Below, piece after piece: positions 8,132 to 17,343 of a stretch of DNA of 64,000 bases. The position numbers were made by a program, and so were the translations under genes. Position 1 is the first letter of the stretch. Every line of letters starts with the position of its first letter. Origin of the DNA: Algorimicrobium hallyeonense. Its GTDB lineage: Bacteria > Bacteroidota > Bacteroidia > Flavobacteriales > Flavobacteriaceae. The notes under the pieces were generated by a model. The model did no database searches, was not told the origin of the DNA, and was given only the letters and a program-made list of their open reading frames with translations. Location: NCBI RefSeq assembly GCF_042657385.1, contig NZ_JBHSLA010000003.1, positions 186,001 through 250,000 of the forward strand, written 5' to 3'.

Positions 8132-9421
8132 ATGAGTATCATTTTAAAAGCTGAAAATATTTCAAAACAATACCGACTAGGACTTGTTGGTACGGGTACT
8201 ATTAGCGACGACTTGAAACGTTGGTGGGCTGGTATGCGTGGGAAAGAAGATCCTTTTTTAACGGTTGGCGAGGTTAATGATAGAAGTACCAAAGCCGATA
8301 GTTCTTATGTTTGGGCCATTAAAGACATTAATTTTGAGGTCCAGCAGGGTGAAGTTCTGGGTATTATTGGTAAAAATGGGGCAGGTAAATCCACATTATT
8401 AAAAATATTATCTCGGGTTACTGCGCCCACTACGGGTGAAATAAAAACTAAAGGCCGCATTGCGAGTTTATTGGAAGTGGGTACTGGTTTTCATCCTGAA
8501 TTAACAGGCCTTGAAAACATTTATTTGAATGGTGCTATTTTGGGGATGAGTAAAGCTGAAATTCGCGCAAAAGAAGACGAAATCATCGCCTTTTCTGGTT
8601 GCGAGCGTTATGTAGATACACCCGTAAAACGTTATAGTTCTGGGATGCGGGTGCGTTTAGCATTTGCCGTTGCTGCTTTTTTGGAACCTGATATTTTGGT
8701 GATTGATGAGGTGCTTGCCGTAGGTGATGCCGAATTTCAGAAAAAAGCCATTGGCAAAATGCAGGATATTAGTCGTGGTGATGGGCGGACTGTCCTGTTT
8801 GTAAGTCATAATATGGCTGCTGTAAAAAGTTTGTGTACTCGTGCTATTGTTTTAGAGCATGGAAGAACTGTTTTTGAAGGTAATGCTGATGATTGTGTTG
8901 ATTTCTATTTAAATACAAGTAATGAAGTTGCTGCAGGTGCTAAACTGAATTTAAGGGATAGAACCGATAGACTAGGTAGTGGTACTTTTAAGTTTACAGA
9001 AGTAAACTTGTTTAATGAGAATAATATACCCGTTAATCATTGCTTGTCGGGAGAATATTTGCGAATTGAAATGACTTATGATACTACAAAAGATTTTGAA
9101 GCTTCTAAATTTATTTTTGCATTTGCATTTTTTGATATACACGATAATATGATAACAGGCCTTTCATCAATAGAATCAGGGCTTAGAATAAATGAGTTAA
9201 AGACAGAAGGTAAGATAACTTGGGATATACCAAAATTATTATTGAGAGAAGGTCATTATTTTTTGAAAGTGCACTCAAGTTATAATACAGCCGAACCTGA
9301 AGATTATTTAGATGTCGTAGAGAAAGCATGTGAAATACATGTGTTACCAGGAGATTTCTGGAATACTTCAACTATTAACAGGAAAGGGTCAGATATGATT
9401 TTACCATCTAAAGTTTATTAA
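8132..9421 (+). CDS. wzt: Polysaccharide ABC transporter ATPase with C-terminal glycan-binding domain (Wzt)
   Basis: ATPase of 429 residues that powers Wzm. Nucleotide-binding domain residues about 1-255: Walker A GKNGAGKS (80-87), signature YSSGMRVRLAF (168-178), Walker B ILVIDE (188-193), switch His in SHNMAA (about 226). Residues about 270-429 are a separate beta-rich domain of the Wzt C-terminal type. In characterised ABC-dependent O-antigen systems this domain recognises the chain-terminal modification and so selects finished chains. The DNA of this second domain is much more AT-rich than the first (see findings), as if the domain came with the glycan genes downstream. The next gene starts two bases after the stop. 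Confidence 0.92.
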   Translation: MSIILKAENISKQYRLGLVGTGTISDDLKRWWAGMRGKEDPFLTVGEVNDRSTKADSSYVWAIKDINFEVQQGEVLGIIGKNGAGKSTLLKILSRVTAPTTGEIKTKGRIASLLEVGTGFHPELTGLENIYLNGAILGMSKAEIRAKEDEIIAFSGCERYVDTPVKRYSSGMRVRLAFAVAAFLEPDILVIDEVLAVGDAEFQKKAIGKMQDISRGDGRTVLFVSHNMAAVKSLCTRAIVLEHGRTVFEGNADDCVDFYLNTSNEVAAGAKLNLRDRTDRLGSGTFKFTEVNLFNENNIPVNHCLSGEYLRIEMTYDTTKDFEASKFIFAFAFFDIHDNMITGLSSIESGLRINELKTEGKITWDIPKLLLREGHYFLKVHSSYNTAEPEDYLDVVEKACEIHVLPGDFWNTSTINRKGSDMILPSKVY

Positions 9422-9423
9422 TT

Positions 9424-11142
9424 ATGATAGGACTCCTAGGTTTCATTTCCCAAACTAAAGATTTTGGTCATTCTGATTATAATTATTTGGGTAATCGACC
9501 ATTTTTAGAGGATGAATACCATTTTAAAACTTTTCATATTAAGCGAAAACTAAATGACAAGTTTTTTAACGATAAACTATTTCAAGAGGACCAGGATTTT
9601 TTTGTAGCGGTTGATGGTGTATTATTGAATGCCAAACAATTAAAACAAGACTTTGCAATACGTGATAATTTTAATTTAATTAAGCACTTATACTTAAAAG
9701 AGGGCAAACAGTTTATAAATACTTTGAAAGGCGATTTTTCATTGGTTTTATATAATAAAACATCAAATGAACTTATTGTTTATACTAACACCACGACCTC
9801 TAAACCTATTTATTATCACTTTAATAAAGACCTTAACGAGTTTTATTTTGGTTCCAATGTTTATGAACTTTCTAAATGTTTAAAAGCCAAAGGCATTAAA
9901 TTAACTGTAAACGAATTCGCATTTTATTCAGTTGCTAGCTTTGATTATGTATATGGCAATCATCATTTTTCTAATGAAATTAAGAAATTGGGAGGAGGTC
10001 AATTTATTGTTTATAATACCAAAGAGGATATTAAAATTGAGACTTATTTTAGATTATCATCTTACCCACAGCTGAATTTAACTGAAGATGAATATCTTCA
10101 TAAAATTAATGAGAAGTTTGAACAGGCTATTAGACTACAATATGATAAGGATTTAGAGTATAATTATAAACATATCTCAACATTAAGCGGTGGTTTAGAC
10201 TCTAGAATGACCACTTTAGTCGGACATAAATTGGGCTATAAAGCAATCAATACCATTACTTTTTCTTCACCAAACTATTGGGATGAAATTATTGCAAAGC
10301 AAATAGCCAAGAAGTTTAAACTCAATAATTTTTTATATAAAATTGATAGTGGAAACCATTTAAAGGAATTTGATTTTTCATTGCATGTGAATGGCGGTTT
10401 ATTAAGTTATTTTGTTGCAAATCAAATACATGATTTTTATAATAAAATTGATTTTGCGAGTTACGGATTAATTCATACGGGACAAGTTGGCGATGCAATT
10501 GTTGGTTCAACTTTGCATAATTATAATATTCACTTTAAATATGGTTATATTAATCCGAAATACAAGGAATATTTTAGTTCAAAATTAGAAAATGCCATAT
10601 TAAAAGAAATGATTGTCAATGATTCATTAGAAATGACAAGATTCTATAATCATGTTTTTAATTTTACATTAGAAGGTAACCAATATGCTTATCCTTATAC
10701 TGAAACCGTTTCTCCTTTTATGGAACGGGATTTCTTGCAATTTTGCATACGCATCCCTCTTAAATTTAGAAATAATCATAATTTATATTATAAATGGATT
10801 GGGAGGTTTCATCCAGAGTTAGGTAAGTTCTATTATGAGAAAATTAAACGTAGAACTCTTAATATTTCGAACAAACGATTTAGGAAAGCGTATCATATAA
10901 TGTATATGTTTTATTTAAAAAGGCTAGGTCTTAAAGAAAAAAATAATGCGTTGCTAAACTATGCAGCCTGGAGACAATCGGGAGAAATAGAATCCAATTT
11001 AAACGACTTGTTTAATATTAATATAGAAGCTGTAAAAGATGAGGAACTTAAAAATAGTCTTATTAAACAATATGAACAATATAATTTTCAAGTAAAGCTG
11101 AAAGCATTGCATGCAGTACTTACTTATAAATTATATTTTTAA
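9424..11142 (+). CDS. Asparagine-synthetase-like protein with degenerate glutaminase domain
   Basis: Protein of 572 residues in the asparagine synthase superfamily. The C-terminal half carries the PP-loop ATP pyrophosphatase motif LSGGLDSR (254-261) in place of the usual SGGVDS. Residues about 1-210 have the length of the class II glutamine amidotransferase domain but begin MIGLLG, without the Cys2 nucleophile, so the domain cannot hydrolyse glutamine in the usual way. Such homologues are frequent in glycan gene clusters and may amidate or ligate uronic or acidic groups using ammonia or another donor; the substrate here is unknown. It is separated from wzt by two bases, so it is in the same operon. 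Its AT-rich DNA resembles the genes up to 14324. Confidence 0.8.
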   Translation: MIGLLGFISQTKDFGHSDYNYLGNRPFLEDEYHFKTFHIKRKLNDKFFNDKLFQEDQDFFVAVDGVLLNAKQLKQDFAIRDNFNLIKHLYLKEGKQFINTLKGDFSLVLYNKTSNELIVYTNTTTSKPIYYHFNKDLNEFYFGSNVYELSKCLKAKGIKLTVNEFAFYSVASFDYVYGNHHFSNEIKKLGGGQFIVYNTKEDIKIETYFRLSSYPQLNLTEDEYLHKINEKFEQAIRLQYDKDLEYNYKHISTLSGGLDSRMTTLVGHKLGYKAINTITFSSPNYWDEIIAKQIAKKFKLNNFLYKIDSGNHLKEFDFSLHVNGGLLSYFVANQIHDFYNKIDFASYGLIHTGQVGDAIVGSTLHNYNIHFKYGYINPKYKEYFSSKLENAILKEMIVNDSLEMTRFYNHVFNFTLEGNQYAYPYTETVSPFMERDFLQFCIRIPLKFRNNHNLYYKWIGRFHPELGKFYYEKIKRRTLNISNKRFRKAYHIMYMFYLKRLGLKEKNNALLNYAAWRQSGEIESNLNDLFNINIEAVKDEELKNSLIKQYEQYNFQVKLKALHAVLTYKLYF

Positions 11143-11244
11143 TTTTATAAGACAATAATAAATAAATTTAGTTTTCAAACTCATATTGAACTTTGCTTTT
11201 AAATTAATTACTAATTAAAAGATTGTTTTATTTAAAACGAAAAG

Positions 11245-11952
11245 ATGCCAGATTATAGAAACATTAAACTAAAACTAGATAACCTAGATATTTATTATCC
11301 ATTATCTAAAAAAGTAAAACTTTTAAGGCGAATATCTATGAGGTATTTTAAAGGAAGACTTTTAGATGTTGGTTGTGGAGAAATGCCTTATAAAAATACA
11401 GTTTTAGAGAATAAAACAATTAATGAGTATGTAGGAATTGATATAAAGAGTGATATATATCAAAAAAATTCACAACCTGACTTATACTGGGATGGGCAAT
11501 CGTTACCAATAGAAAATAATAAATTTGATTGTGCTCTTTTAATAGAAGTACTGGAACATGTTCCAAAGCCAGAAATTGTTTTAAAAGAAATTTGTAGAGT
11601 TTTACATAAAGATGGTTATTTAGCCATTACTGTACCTTTTTTATGGAACCTCCATGACGTGCCTAATGATGAATATCGTTATACTCCATTTGCTTTGAAA
11701 CGAATTTTAGAAGATTCAGGGTTTGAAGTTGTTGAATTAGAGGCAATTGGAAGTTGGCATGCGAGTTTAGCTATTATGATGGGGATATACTGTAGAAGAG
11801 CCTTAAAGGGAAGAAAACGGTATTTCACATCTCTTATTTTTAAACCAATTATCAAATTTTTGCATAAAAAAGATGAGAGAATGGGTAAAATAGATTTTAC
11901 TAAGAATCAAATGATAACAGGCTTATGGTGTGTTGCCAAACCTATGGTATAA
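11245..11952 (+). CDS. Class I SAM-dependent methyltransferase
   Basis: Protein of 235 residues with a Rossmann-type methyltransferase fold. Motif I is LLDVGCGEMPY (about 42-52); an acidic strand end at VGIDIKSD follows; FDCALLIEVLEHVPKP (about 94-109) is the motif IV/post region; and ICRVLHKDGYLAITVPFLW follows. It belongs to the UbiE/Methyltransf_11 type. In this locus it most likely methylates a sugar or terminal residue, which could give Wzt its recognition mark (inference). It lies 102 bases downstream of the asparagine-synthetase-like gene, with no terminator seen between them. Confidence 0.82.
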   Translation: MPDYRNIKLKLDNLDIYYPLSKKVKLLRRISMRYFKGRLLDVGCGEMPYKNTVLENKTINEYVGIDIKSDIYQKNSQPDLYWDGQSLPIENNKFDCALLIEVLEHVPKPEIVLKEICRVLHKDGYLAITVPFLWNLHDVPNDEYRYTPFALKRILEDSGFEVVELEAIGSWHASLAIMMGIYCRRALKGRKRYFTSLIFKPIIKFLHKKDERMGKIDFTKNQMITGLWCVAKPMV

Positions 11953-12013
11953 TAAAAAAATTAGCAAGTAAATCAGAAAGTTTCATTCGTTAAGTACATT
12001 TTTTCAGATAAAC

Positions 12014-13201
12014 ATGAGCAAAATAATACACATTTTCGATGATGAGAAATTTATTGACGTAGCGATCGAACTTTTTGAATCCATTGTTCCTGGCCAGTCT
12101 AAATATTTCGTAATATCAGATAACAATGATTTATCATTAAATTTGGTTCAGAACAAACAAGCTCAAGCAATTCACTTAAAGACGGAACAACAATTAGATG
12201 AATTAGCATTTATTATCAATAATTCGGAATCTAAAATAGTTTATGCTCATGCTTTAAATAGCAGAAAACAAAAGCTAATTTCAAAATTAAATTTCGAAAT
12301 AACTCTTGTTTGGTTTATTTGGGGGTATGATTTATACGTGCAATGGCTGCCACTTAAGCATAAAATATACGAAAAAAAGACAGCCGCATTTTTAAATAGG
12401 AAAAATACATATTTAGAAATAATAAAAAATGATATTCTATTTAAAACTAAAATTTATAAGTTATTCAAAACATCAAACAAAACGTATAACTCTATTTTTG
12501 CCCAATGTGTTAATAAGGTCGATATATGTGTTCCTGTAATTCCGACTGAAATTGAAAGTGTTAGAGAAATTAACAAAAATATAATTTATGCTCCTTTTAC
12601 ATACGGAAGTCTAGATAACTTGAAAATTACTAGGAAAAAAAACGTGAAAAGGTCTGATGAAAATATACTAGTTGGTAATTCTGCAGACCCAGCAAATAAT
12701 CATATTGAAATTTTTGAGCGATTGTCTAAATTAAATTTGGGCAGTCGTCAGATAATAGTCCCGTTGAGTTATAGTGGTAATGAGGAGTATAAAGATTTTA
12801 TTTTAAAGAGAGGAAATGAATTATTGGGACATAATTTTAAACCTTTAACTGAATTTGTTTCTTTTGAAAATTATAATGACATTATTTCAAGCTGTAATTA
12901 CGCCATTTTTAATCATATTAGACAGCAAGCTCTAGGGAATATTATAACTATGGGTTTTATGGGAGCCAAATTATTTTTCAACTCAAAAGGAGTGGTTTAT
13001 AAATATTATAAGACTTTAGGATTAAATTGTGAATTAGTTGAAAATTTAAGTCAAAATGACATTGAAATAAAATTAACGGATAAACAGATTGCTGAAAATC
13101 AGAAAATCTTAAAATTAAAGTATGACATTGAAATTGTAAAAGATAAGGTCAAAGAATTGATTAAAATAACAAATGACGTAGCACGAAAAAAAAATGAATA
13201 A
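12014..13201 (+). CDS. WecF-like (GT56) amino-dideoxysugar transferase
   Basis: Protein of 395 residues resembling the family of TDP-4-acetamido-4,6-dideoxygalactose (Fuc4NAc) transferases (WecF). Evidence is the start MSKIIHIFDDEKFIDVAIELF, the block VWFIWGYDLYVQ (about 98-109), ILVGNSADPANNHIEIFERL, VPLSYSGNEEYKDFI, and CNYAIFNHIRQQALGNII near residue 300. These are the landmarks of GT56. It is cytosolic or membrane-peripheral with no transmembrane segment. In enterobacterial common antigen, WecF adds the third sugar to the lipid-linked chain; here the donor is unknown. The stop overlaps the start of the acyltransferase gene by 8 bases. Confidence 0.72.
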   Translation: MSKIIHIFDDEKFIDVAIELFESIVPGQSKYFVISDNNDLSLNLVQNKQAQAIHLKTEQQLDELAFIINNSESKIVYAHALNSRKQKLISKLNFEITLVWFIWGYDLYVQWLPLKHKIYEKKTAAFLNRKNTYLEIIKNDILFKTKIYKLFKTSNKTYNSIFAQCVNKVDICVPVIPTEIESVREINKNIIYAPFTYGSLDNLKITRKKNVKRSDENILVGNSADPANNHIEIFERLSKLNLGSRQIIVPLSYSGNEEYKDFILKRGNELLGHNFKPLTEFVSFENYNDIISSCNYAIFNHIRQQALGNIITMGFMGAKLFFNSKGVVYKYYKTLGLNCELVENLSQNDIEIKLTDKQIAENQKILKLKYDIEIVKDKVKELIKITNDVARKKNE

Positions 13202-14324
13202 AATTTTTTCTTTACCCATAAGTTCAAACAGAATATATGGTCTTGATATTTTAAGAGCATTAGCCATAATTTTCGTTTTGATTCAGCATGGTAAATTTTT
13301 GGCACCAAGTTATTTGCATTCAAAATTTGATTGGTTTTATTTAGATGGCGTGAGTGTTTTTTTTGTATTGAGTGGATTTTTAATAGGAGATATTTTATTA
13401 AAAACTTTTAATGAGGCAAACATTTCAAAAAGTATACTGTTTAATTTTTGGATTAGACGCTGGTTCCGCACTTTGCCAAATTATTTTTTTATTTTATCTG
13501 TTTTAATTTTATTAAATTTTCTGTTTAGAGAAGGTTTTGTGTTACAAGATAAATTAAAATACTATTTCTTTTCTCAAAACTTATTTTATCCTCACCCTAA
13601 TTTTTTTCCGGAAGCTTGGAGTTTAAGCGTTGAAGAATGGTTTTATCTGCTTATTCCTATATGCTTATATGTATCAATAAAATTTTTTAAATTAAGTAGC
13701 TCTAAGGCTTTTTTAATGGTAGCATTTAGTATTATATTAGGTGCAACTTTATTTAGGTTCTCTACGTTTATTTCTATTGATACTATTACAGGCAAAGAAT
13801 GGGAATTGTTGTTTAGAAAACAAGTTTTTACTAGAATGGATAGTTTAATGTTCGGGCTAATTGGCGCTTACTTTAGTCAGAATTATAAAAAGGTATGGCT
13901 TAAGTATAAACTGGTGTTTTTTATTTTAGGAATTATGTTTTTATTTTTCATGAAAATAAGTGAACAAGTTTTATTAAGTGATTCTTGGTTTAAATCTATA
14001 TTTCTGTTTTCAGTAGAGTCAATAGGTGTTCTCCTACTACTTCCCTTTTTTTGTGAATTAAAAAGTGGTAAAGGTGTTTTATATAAGATTTTAACTTTTA
14101 TCAGTTTAATTTCCTATTCCTTATATTTAATTCATTTGTCTTTAGTGCAAGTTTATATTGTAAGGCCAATTAGTAACTTTCTTTTCGAGTTTAATCTAAA
14201 CTGGTACCTATTTCTTTCAATTCGATATTTAGCATATTTTGGAATATCTATTTTTATTTCTTTTTTTCTTTTCAAATATCTTGAAATACCAATTATGAAT
14301 CTTCGTGATAAGATTAAATTCTAA
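13194..14324 (+). CDS. Membrane acyltransferase, OafA/acyltransferase-3 family
   Basis: Multi-pass membrane protein of 376 residues that probably O-acetylates a sugar. The N-terminal motif YGLDILRALAIIFVLIQHG contains the conserved R and the catalytic-type His at its end. FLDGVSVFFVLSGFLIG-like sequence follows (FYLDGVSVFFVLSGFLIG), then a basic loop FWIRRWFRTLPNY, and FFPEAWSLSVEEWFYLL near residue 145. About ten hydrophobic segments follow. The family uses acetyl-CoA or another membrane acyl donor. It overlaps the WecF-like gene and ends 5 bases before the next glycosyltransferase, which points to one operon. The DNA is very AT-rich. Confidence 0.87.
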   Translation: MNKIFSLPISSNRIYGLDILRALAIIFVLIQHGKFLAPSYLHSKFDWFYLDGVSVFFVLSGFLIGDILLKTFNEANISKSILFNFWIRRWFRTLPNYFFILSVLILLNFLFREGFVLQDKLKYYFFSQNLFYPHPNFFPEAWSLSVEEWFYLLIPICLYVSIKFFKLSSSKAFLMVAFSIILGATLFRFSTFISIDTITGKEWELLFRKQVFTRMDSLMFGLIGAYFSQNYKKVWLKYKLVFFILGIMFLFFMKISEQVLLSDSWFKSIFLFSVESIGVLLLLPFFCELKSGKGVLYKILTFISLISYSLYLIHLSLVQVYIVRPISNFLFEFNLNWYLFLSIRYLAYFGISIFISFFLFKYLEIPIMNLRDKIKF

Positions 14325-14329
14325 TAGGT

Positions 14330-15373
14330 ATGAAAAATTTGGTGTCCATTATTATACCTGTCTTTAATCGTGCTACTTTATTGGCCGAGACATTAGATAG
14401 TGTTTTGGCACAAAGCTTTACCCAATGGGAATGCTTGGTTGTTGATGATGGGAGTACGGATGGTACCGATTTGTTGGTGCGTACTATTTGTGAAAAGGAC
14501 TCTCGTTTTTGTTATATACAGCGACCACAAGATAGGCAAAAGGGTGCTTCTACTTGTAGGAACATTGGATTGGAATTGGCTAAAGGCACCTATATCCTGT
14601 TTTTTGATTCTGATGATGTTTTACCACCTGACGTATTAGCATCTAGAATGCAAGTGGTTTTAGCGCAACCTGAATACGATTTTTATGTATTTCAAACGGC
14701 ACGATTTTATCATCCCAATAAAGACCCTGATGCTATTTGGAATGATTTAAGGAAGCCGAACTCCCATGATTTAGCTGATTTTTTAAGTGTCAATCCGGTT
14801 TGGCATACATCTGGTCCTATTTGGCGTAAAGATTTTTTAGTGCATAATGGCCTGCATTTTACGGAGGGTGTCAGATCTTGGCAGGATTGGGAATTTCATA
14901 TCCGGGTTTTACTGCATAATCCGAACTATCTTAAACTAGATACGCGAGAAACCATGGTGCTTCAGCGTTTTCATGAAGAAGCTGCTATTCATAAATTAAA
15001 CTCTAGCGAAGACCAGCAAAACCGGATCCACTTGTTTTTTTTATTAATTGAGGCTTTTAAAGTCCATCAGAAATTTGATGGCTTGGATGTGCAAAAACAT
15101 TTTTTTAAATTGTTTTATTTTGTTATTCAGCAGATGGCCTTTAGCGATTTAGACCCTGTGGTTTGGCAACGGATTCGAGAAGAATTGTATCTTGTACCCA
15201 AATTGGATATGGCCTTCTGGAAGGTGTATGTGCATTTTAATGCACGGTATACAGGAGCAGGCAAGTACAGATTATATGGCTTATTGAAGCGCATAAAACA
15301 TGGTGTTTTTAGTAAGCGATTTGCTGTGGATGATTTTTCAGGTAGAACCTGGTATACATTAAAACTAAATTAG
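14330..15373 (+). CDS. GT2 glycosyltransferase
   Basis: GT-A fold transferase of 347 residues. SIIIPVFNRA (6-15), the nucleotide-binding VVDDGSTDGT (37-46), an RNIG helix start (78-81) and the metal-binding DSDD (93-96) are all present. The acceptor-side region contains SWQDWEFHIRVLL (about 183-195), where ED or WE is usual. There is no membrane segment. It is a close structural parallel of the gene at 19240 (both share TLDSVLAQ and WECLV near the N-terminus), so the two may be paralogues with different acceptors. GC content rises back here compared with the AT-rich genes before it. Sugar and linkage cannot be read from sequence. Confidence 0.88.
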   Translation: MKNLVSIIIPVFNRATLLAETLDSVLAQSFTQWECLVVDDGSTDGTDLLVRTICEKDSRFCYIQRPQDRQKGASTCRNIGLELAKGTYILFFDSDDVLPPDVLASRMQVVLAQPEYDFYVFQTARFYHPNKDPDAIWNDLRKPNSHDLADFLSVNPVWHTSGPIWRKDFLVHNGLHFTEGVRSWQDWEFHIRVLLHNPNYLKLDTRETMVLQRFHEEAAIHKLNSSEDQQNRIHLFFLLIEAFKVHQKFDGLDVQKHFFKLFYFVIQQMAFSDLDPVVWQRIREELYLVPKLDMAFWKVYVHFNARYTGAGKYRLYGLLKRIKHGVFSKRFAVDDFSGRTWYTLKLN

Positions 15374-15374
15374 T

Positions 15375-16517
15375 TTGAGACTTTTATTTATTACACATAA
15401 TACACATAGAGCCGGCGCACCGTTGGTTTTAGTGCAATTTCTAACCTGGTTAAAGCAACACGAGTCTACTATTGACACCGTAGTTTTGGACTTGCAAGAA
15501 GGTGTATTGAAAGATGACTTTCAGGCTGTTTGTAATGACTATATCAATTTAACGGGATTGAAACCTAAAACGAACTCCTATATCTCCAAAGGTTTACAAA
15601 GACTTTCAACAAAACCCAAAAAGCAAACGAAAATGGAGCTGGTCCGGCAGTTGAACCTGAAAGCCTTTGATGTTATATATGCCAATACCATTAAAGCCAT
15701 ACCGTATGGGGTTTTATTAAAAGCCCAACATGGTCATACCAAGCTTATTGCTCATGTTCATGAATTACCCACCGTTATCCAACTCTTATTGCCAGACTTT
15801 AAGGCGTATGTAAACGATATAGATCGTTTTATAGCTGTTTCTAATTTGGTACAACATAGTTTACATGCCCATTGGCAGATACCTCAAAAAAAAATATCAC
15901 GAGTTTATCCTTATTCGGTTATAAAGCAGGAACCAATACAAGTTAACTCAACAGAGAGTTTTCATATAGGTGCTTCGGGACTGGTAGATTGGCGTAAAGG
16001 GTATGATGTTTTTATACAGGTGGCACGTTATGTGAAAAAGCAGAACCCCAAACTGCCTATACAATTTACTTGGGTTGGTGGTATTTCTGATGTTAATCGT
16101 ATTATTATTGAGGCCGATTTATTAAAATTAGGATTGGCTGATGTGGTTTCTTTTGTTGGAGAATTATCTCATCCTTTTGAACACTATAATCGTTTTGATG
16201 TGTTTTTAATGTGTTCCAGAGAAGATCCTTTTCCACTTGTTTGTATTGAGGTAGCTATGCTTAAGAAACCCATTATTTGTTTTGAAAAAGCCACGGGAAC
16301 CGCGGAAGTTATTGAACAAGGTGGTGGTGAGATAGTACCATACTTGGATGTTGAAGCTATGGGAGATGCGGTATTGGACTATGCAGGTCATCCAGAAAAG
16401 CGGTTAGCAGATGGCGCTAGAGCACAGGCCTTATTTTCTGAATTTACACCACATGTTATTTGCCCGCAATTGTTTCAGGTTATTCAAGCGGTAAGGCACG
16501 GCCAAATAGATCATTAA
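15375..16517 (+). CDS. GT4-like glycosyltransferase
   Basis: GT-B fold transferase of 380 residues. The N-terminal acceptor domain begins LRLLFITHNTHRAGAP, and the donor domain has GASGLVDWRKGYDVFI (about 195-210) and SREDPFPLVCIEVAMLKKP near residue 280, with D-x7-E in place of the usual E-x7-E. A TTG start one base after the previous stop is the only start that keeps the N-terminal beta strand. The acceptor-domain loop LIAHVHELPTVIQ and YANTIKAIPYG match the family. It adds one sugar from a nucleotide donor; identity unknown. Confidence 0.85.
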   Translation: MRLLFITHNTHRAGAPLVLVQFLTWLKQHESTIDTVVLDLQEGVLKDDFQAVCNDYINLTGLKPKTNSYISKGLQRLSTKPKKQTKMELVRQLNLKAFDVIYANTIKAIPYGVLLKAQHGHTKLIAHVHELPTVIQLLLPDFKAYVNDIDRFIAVSNLVQHSLHAHWQIPQKKISRVYPYSVIKQEPIQVNSTESFHIGASGLVDWRKGYDVFIQVARYVKKQNPKLPIQFTWVGGISDVNRIIIEADLLKLGLADVVSFVGELSHPFEHYNRFDVFLMCSREDPFPLVCIEVAMLKKPIICFEKATGTAEVIEQGGGEIVPYLDVEAMGDAVLDYAGHPEKRLADGARAQALFSEFTPHVICPQLFQVIQAVRHGQIDH

Positions 16518-16536
16518 TTAACAGGTATTTAAACGC

Positions 16537-17343
16537 ATGATTTCTATTATAATTTCTACCTATCAACCTACGTATTGTAAGGCATTGCATGACAACATAG
16601 CTGAAACCATTGGTGACGTGGACTATGAGGTTATTAGCATAGATAATCCTGGAATTATGGGGATTTGTGAAGCCTATAATACTGGTGCGAAACGCGCACG
16701 TTATCCTTATTTGTGTTTTGTGCATGAAGATGTTTTGTTTCAAACGCCTAATTGGGGCTTACACCTTATCGCCCATTTTGATGATCCAGACGTTGGCGCC
16801 ATTGGCGTAGCTGGTTCTGCTTATAAAAGTTATGTGCCCACCACTTGGTCTGTTTTTAAGCCTTATATAGCCATGAATTTGATTCAGCATTTTAAGGCAT
16901 CAGGGACCGCTACACAATTATATCATATTCAACCCGACACTAATACCAAGCGGTATCAGGTTGTGACTTTAGATGGTGTTTTTATGGCTACACGTCAATC
17001 TATATGGCAGCAGTACCCTTTTGACACGAAGACCTTTGATGGGTTTCATGGTTATGATATGGATTTTTCATTGCAAATAGGTGCGCAGCATTCGCTTTTT
17101 GTTGTATTTGATATTTTATTGGAACATTTTTCTGAAGGTAGCCCCAATAAGGATTGGATGGCCGCTGCTATGGCTGTATCTACCAAATGGAAAGCTCATT
17201 TACCAAAACATTGTATGGCAAGGCTTTCTGAAACCGACCAATTGCAATTAGAAGCTCAAGCCAAGACAGCCTTAAAAAACCGATTAAAACGATTTGGGTA
17301 TACTGCTTTATACCGTAAACTTTTATATTTAAAATATCTATGA
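16537..17343 (+). CDS. GT-A glycosyltransferase-like protein (Glyco_tranf_2_5 type)
   Basis: Protein of 268 residues. It begins MISIIISTYQPTYCKALHDN and has YLCFVHEDVLFQTPNWG (about 67-83), where HED replaces the DXD of normal GT2 enzymes. That pattern is the hallmark of the Glyco_tranf_2_5 group. FDGFHGYDMDFSLQIGAQH (about 168-186) fits the acceptor and catalytic-base region. There is no membrane segment. The stop overlaps the next ATG (ATGA), so it is tightly coupled to the GT2 gene that follows. The role is probably sugar transfer in this locus; donor unknown. Confidence 0.78.
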   Translation: MISIIISTYQPTYCKALHDNIAETIGDVDYEVISIDNPGIMGICEAYNTGAKRARYPYLCFVHEDVLFQTPNWGLHLIAHFDDPDVGAIGVAGSAYKSYVPTTWSVFKPYIAMNLIQHFKASGTATQLYHIQPDTNTKRYQVVTLDGVFMATRQSIWQQYPFDTKTFDGFHGYDMDFSLQIGAQHSLFVVFDILLEHFSEGSPNKDWMAAAMAVSTKWKAHLPKHCMARLSETDQLQLEAQAKTALKNRLKRFGYTALYRKLLYLKYL

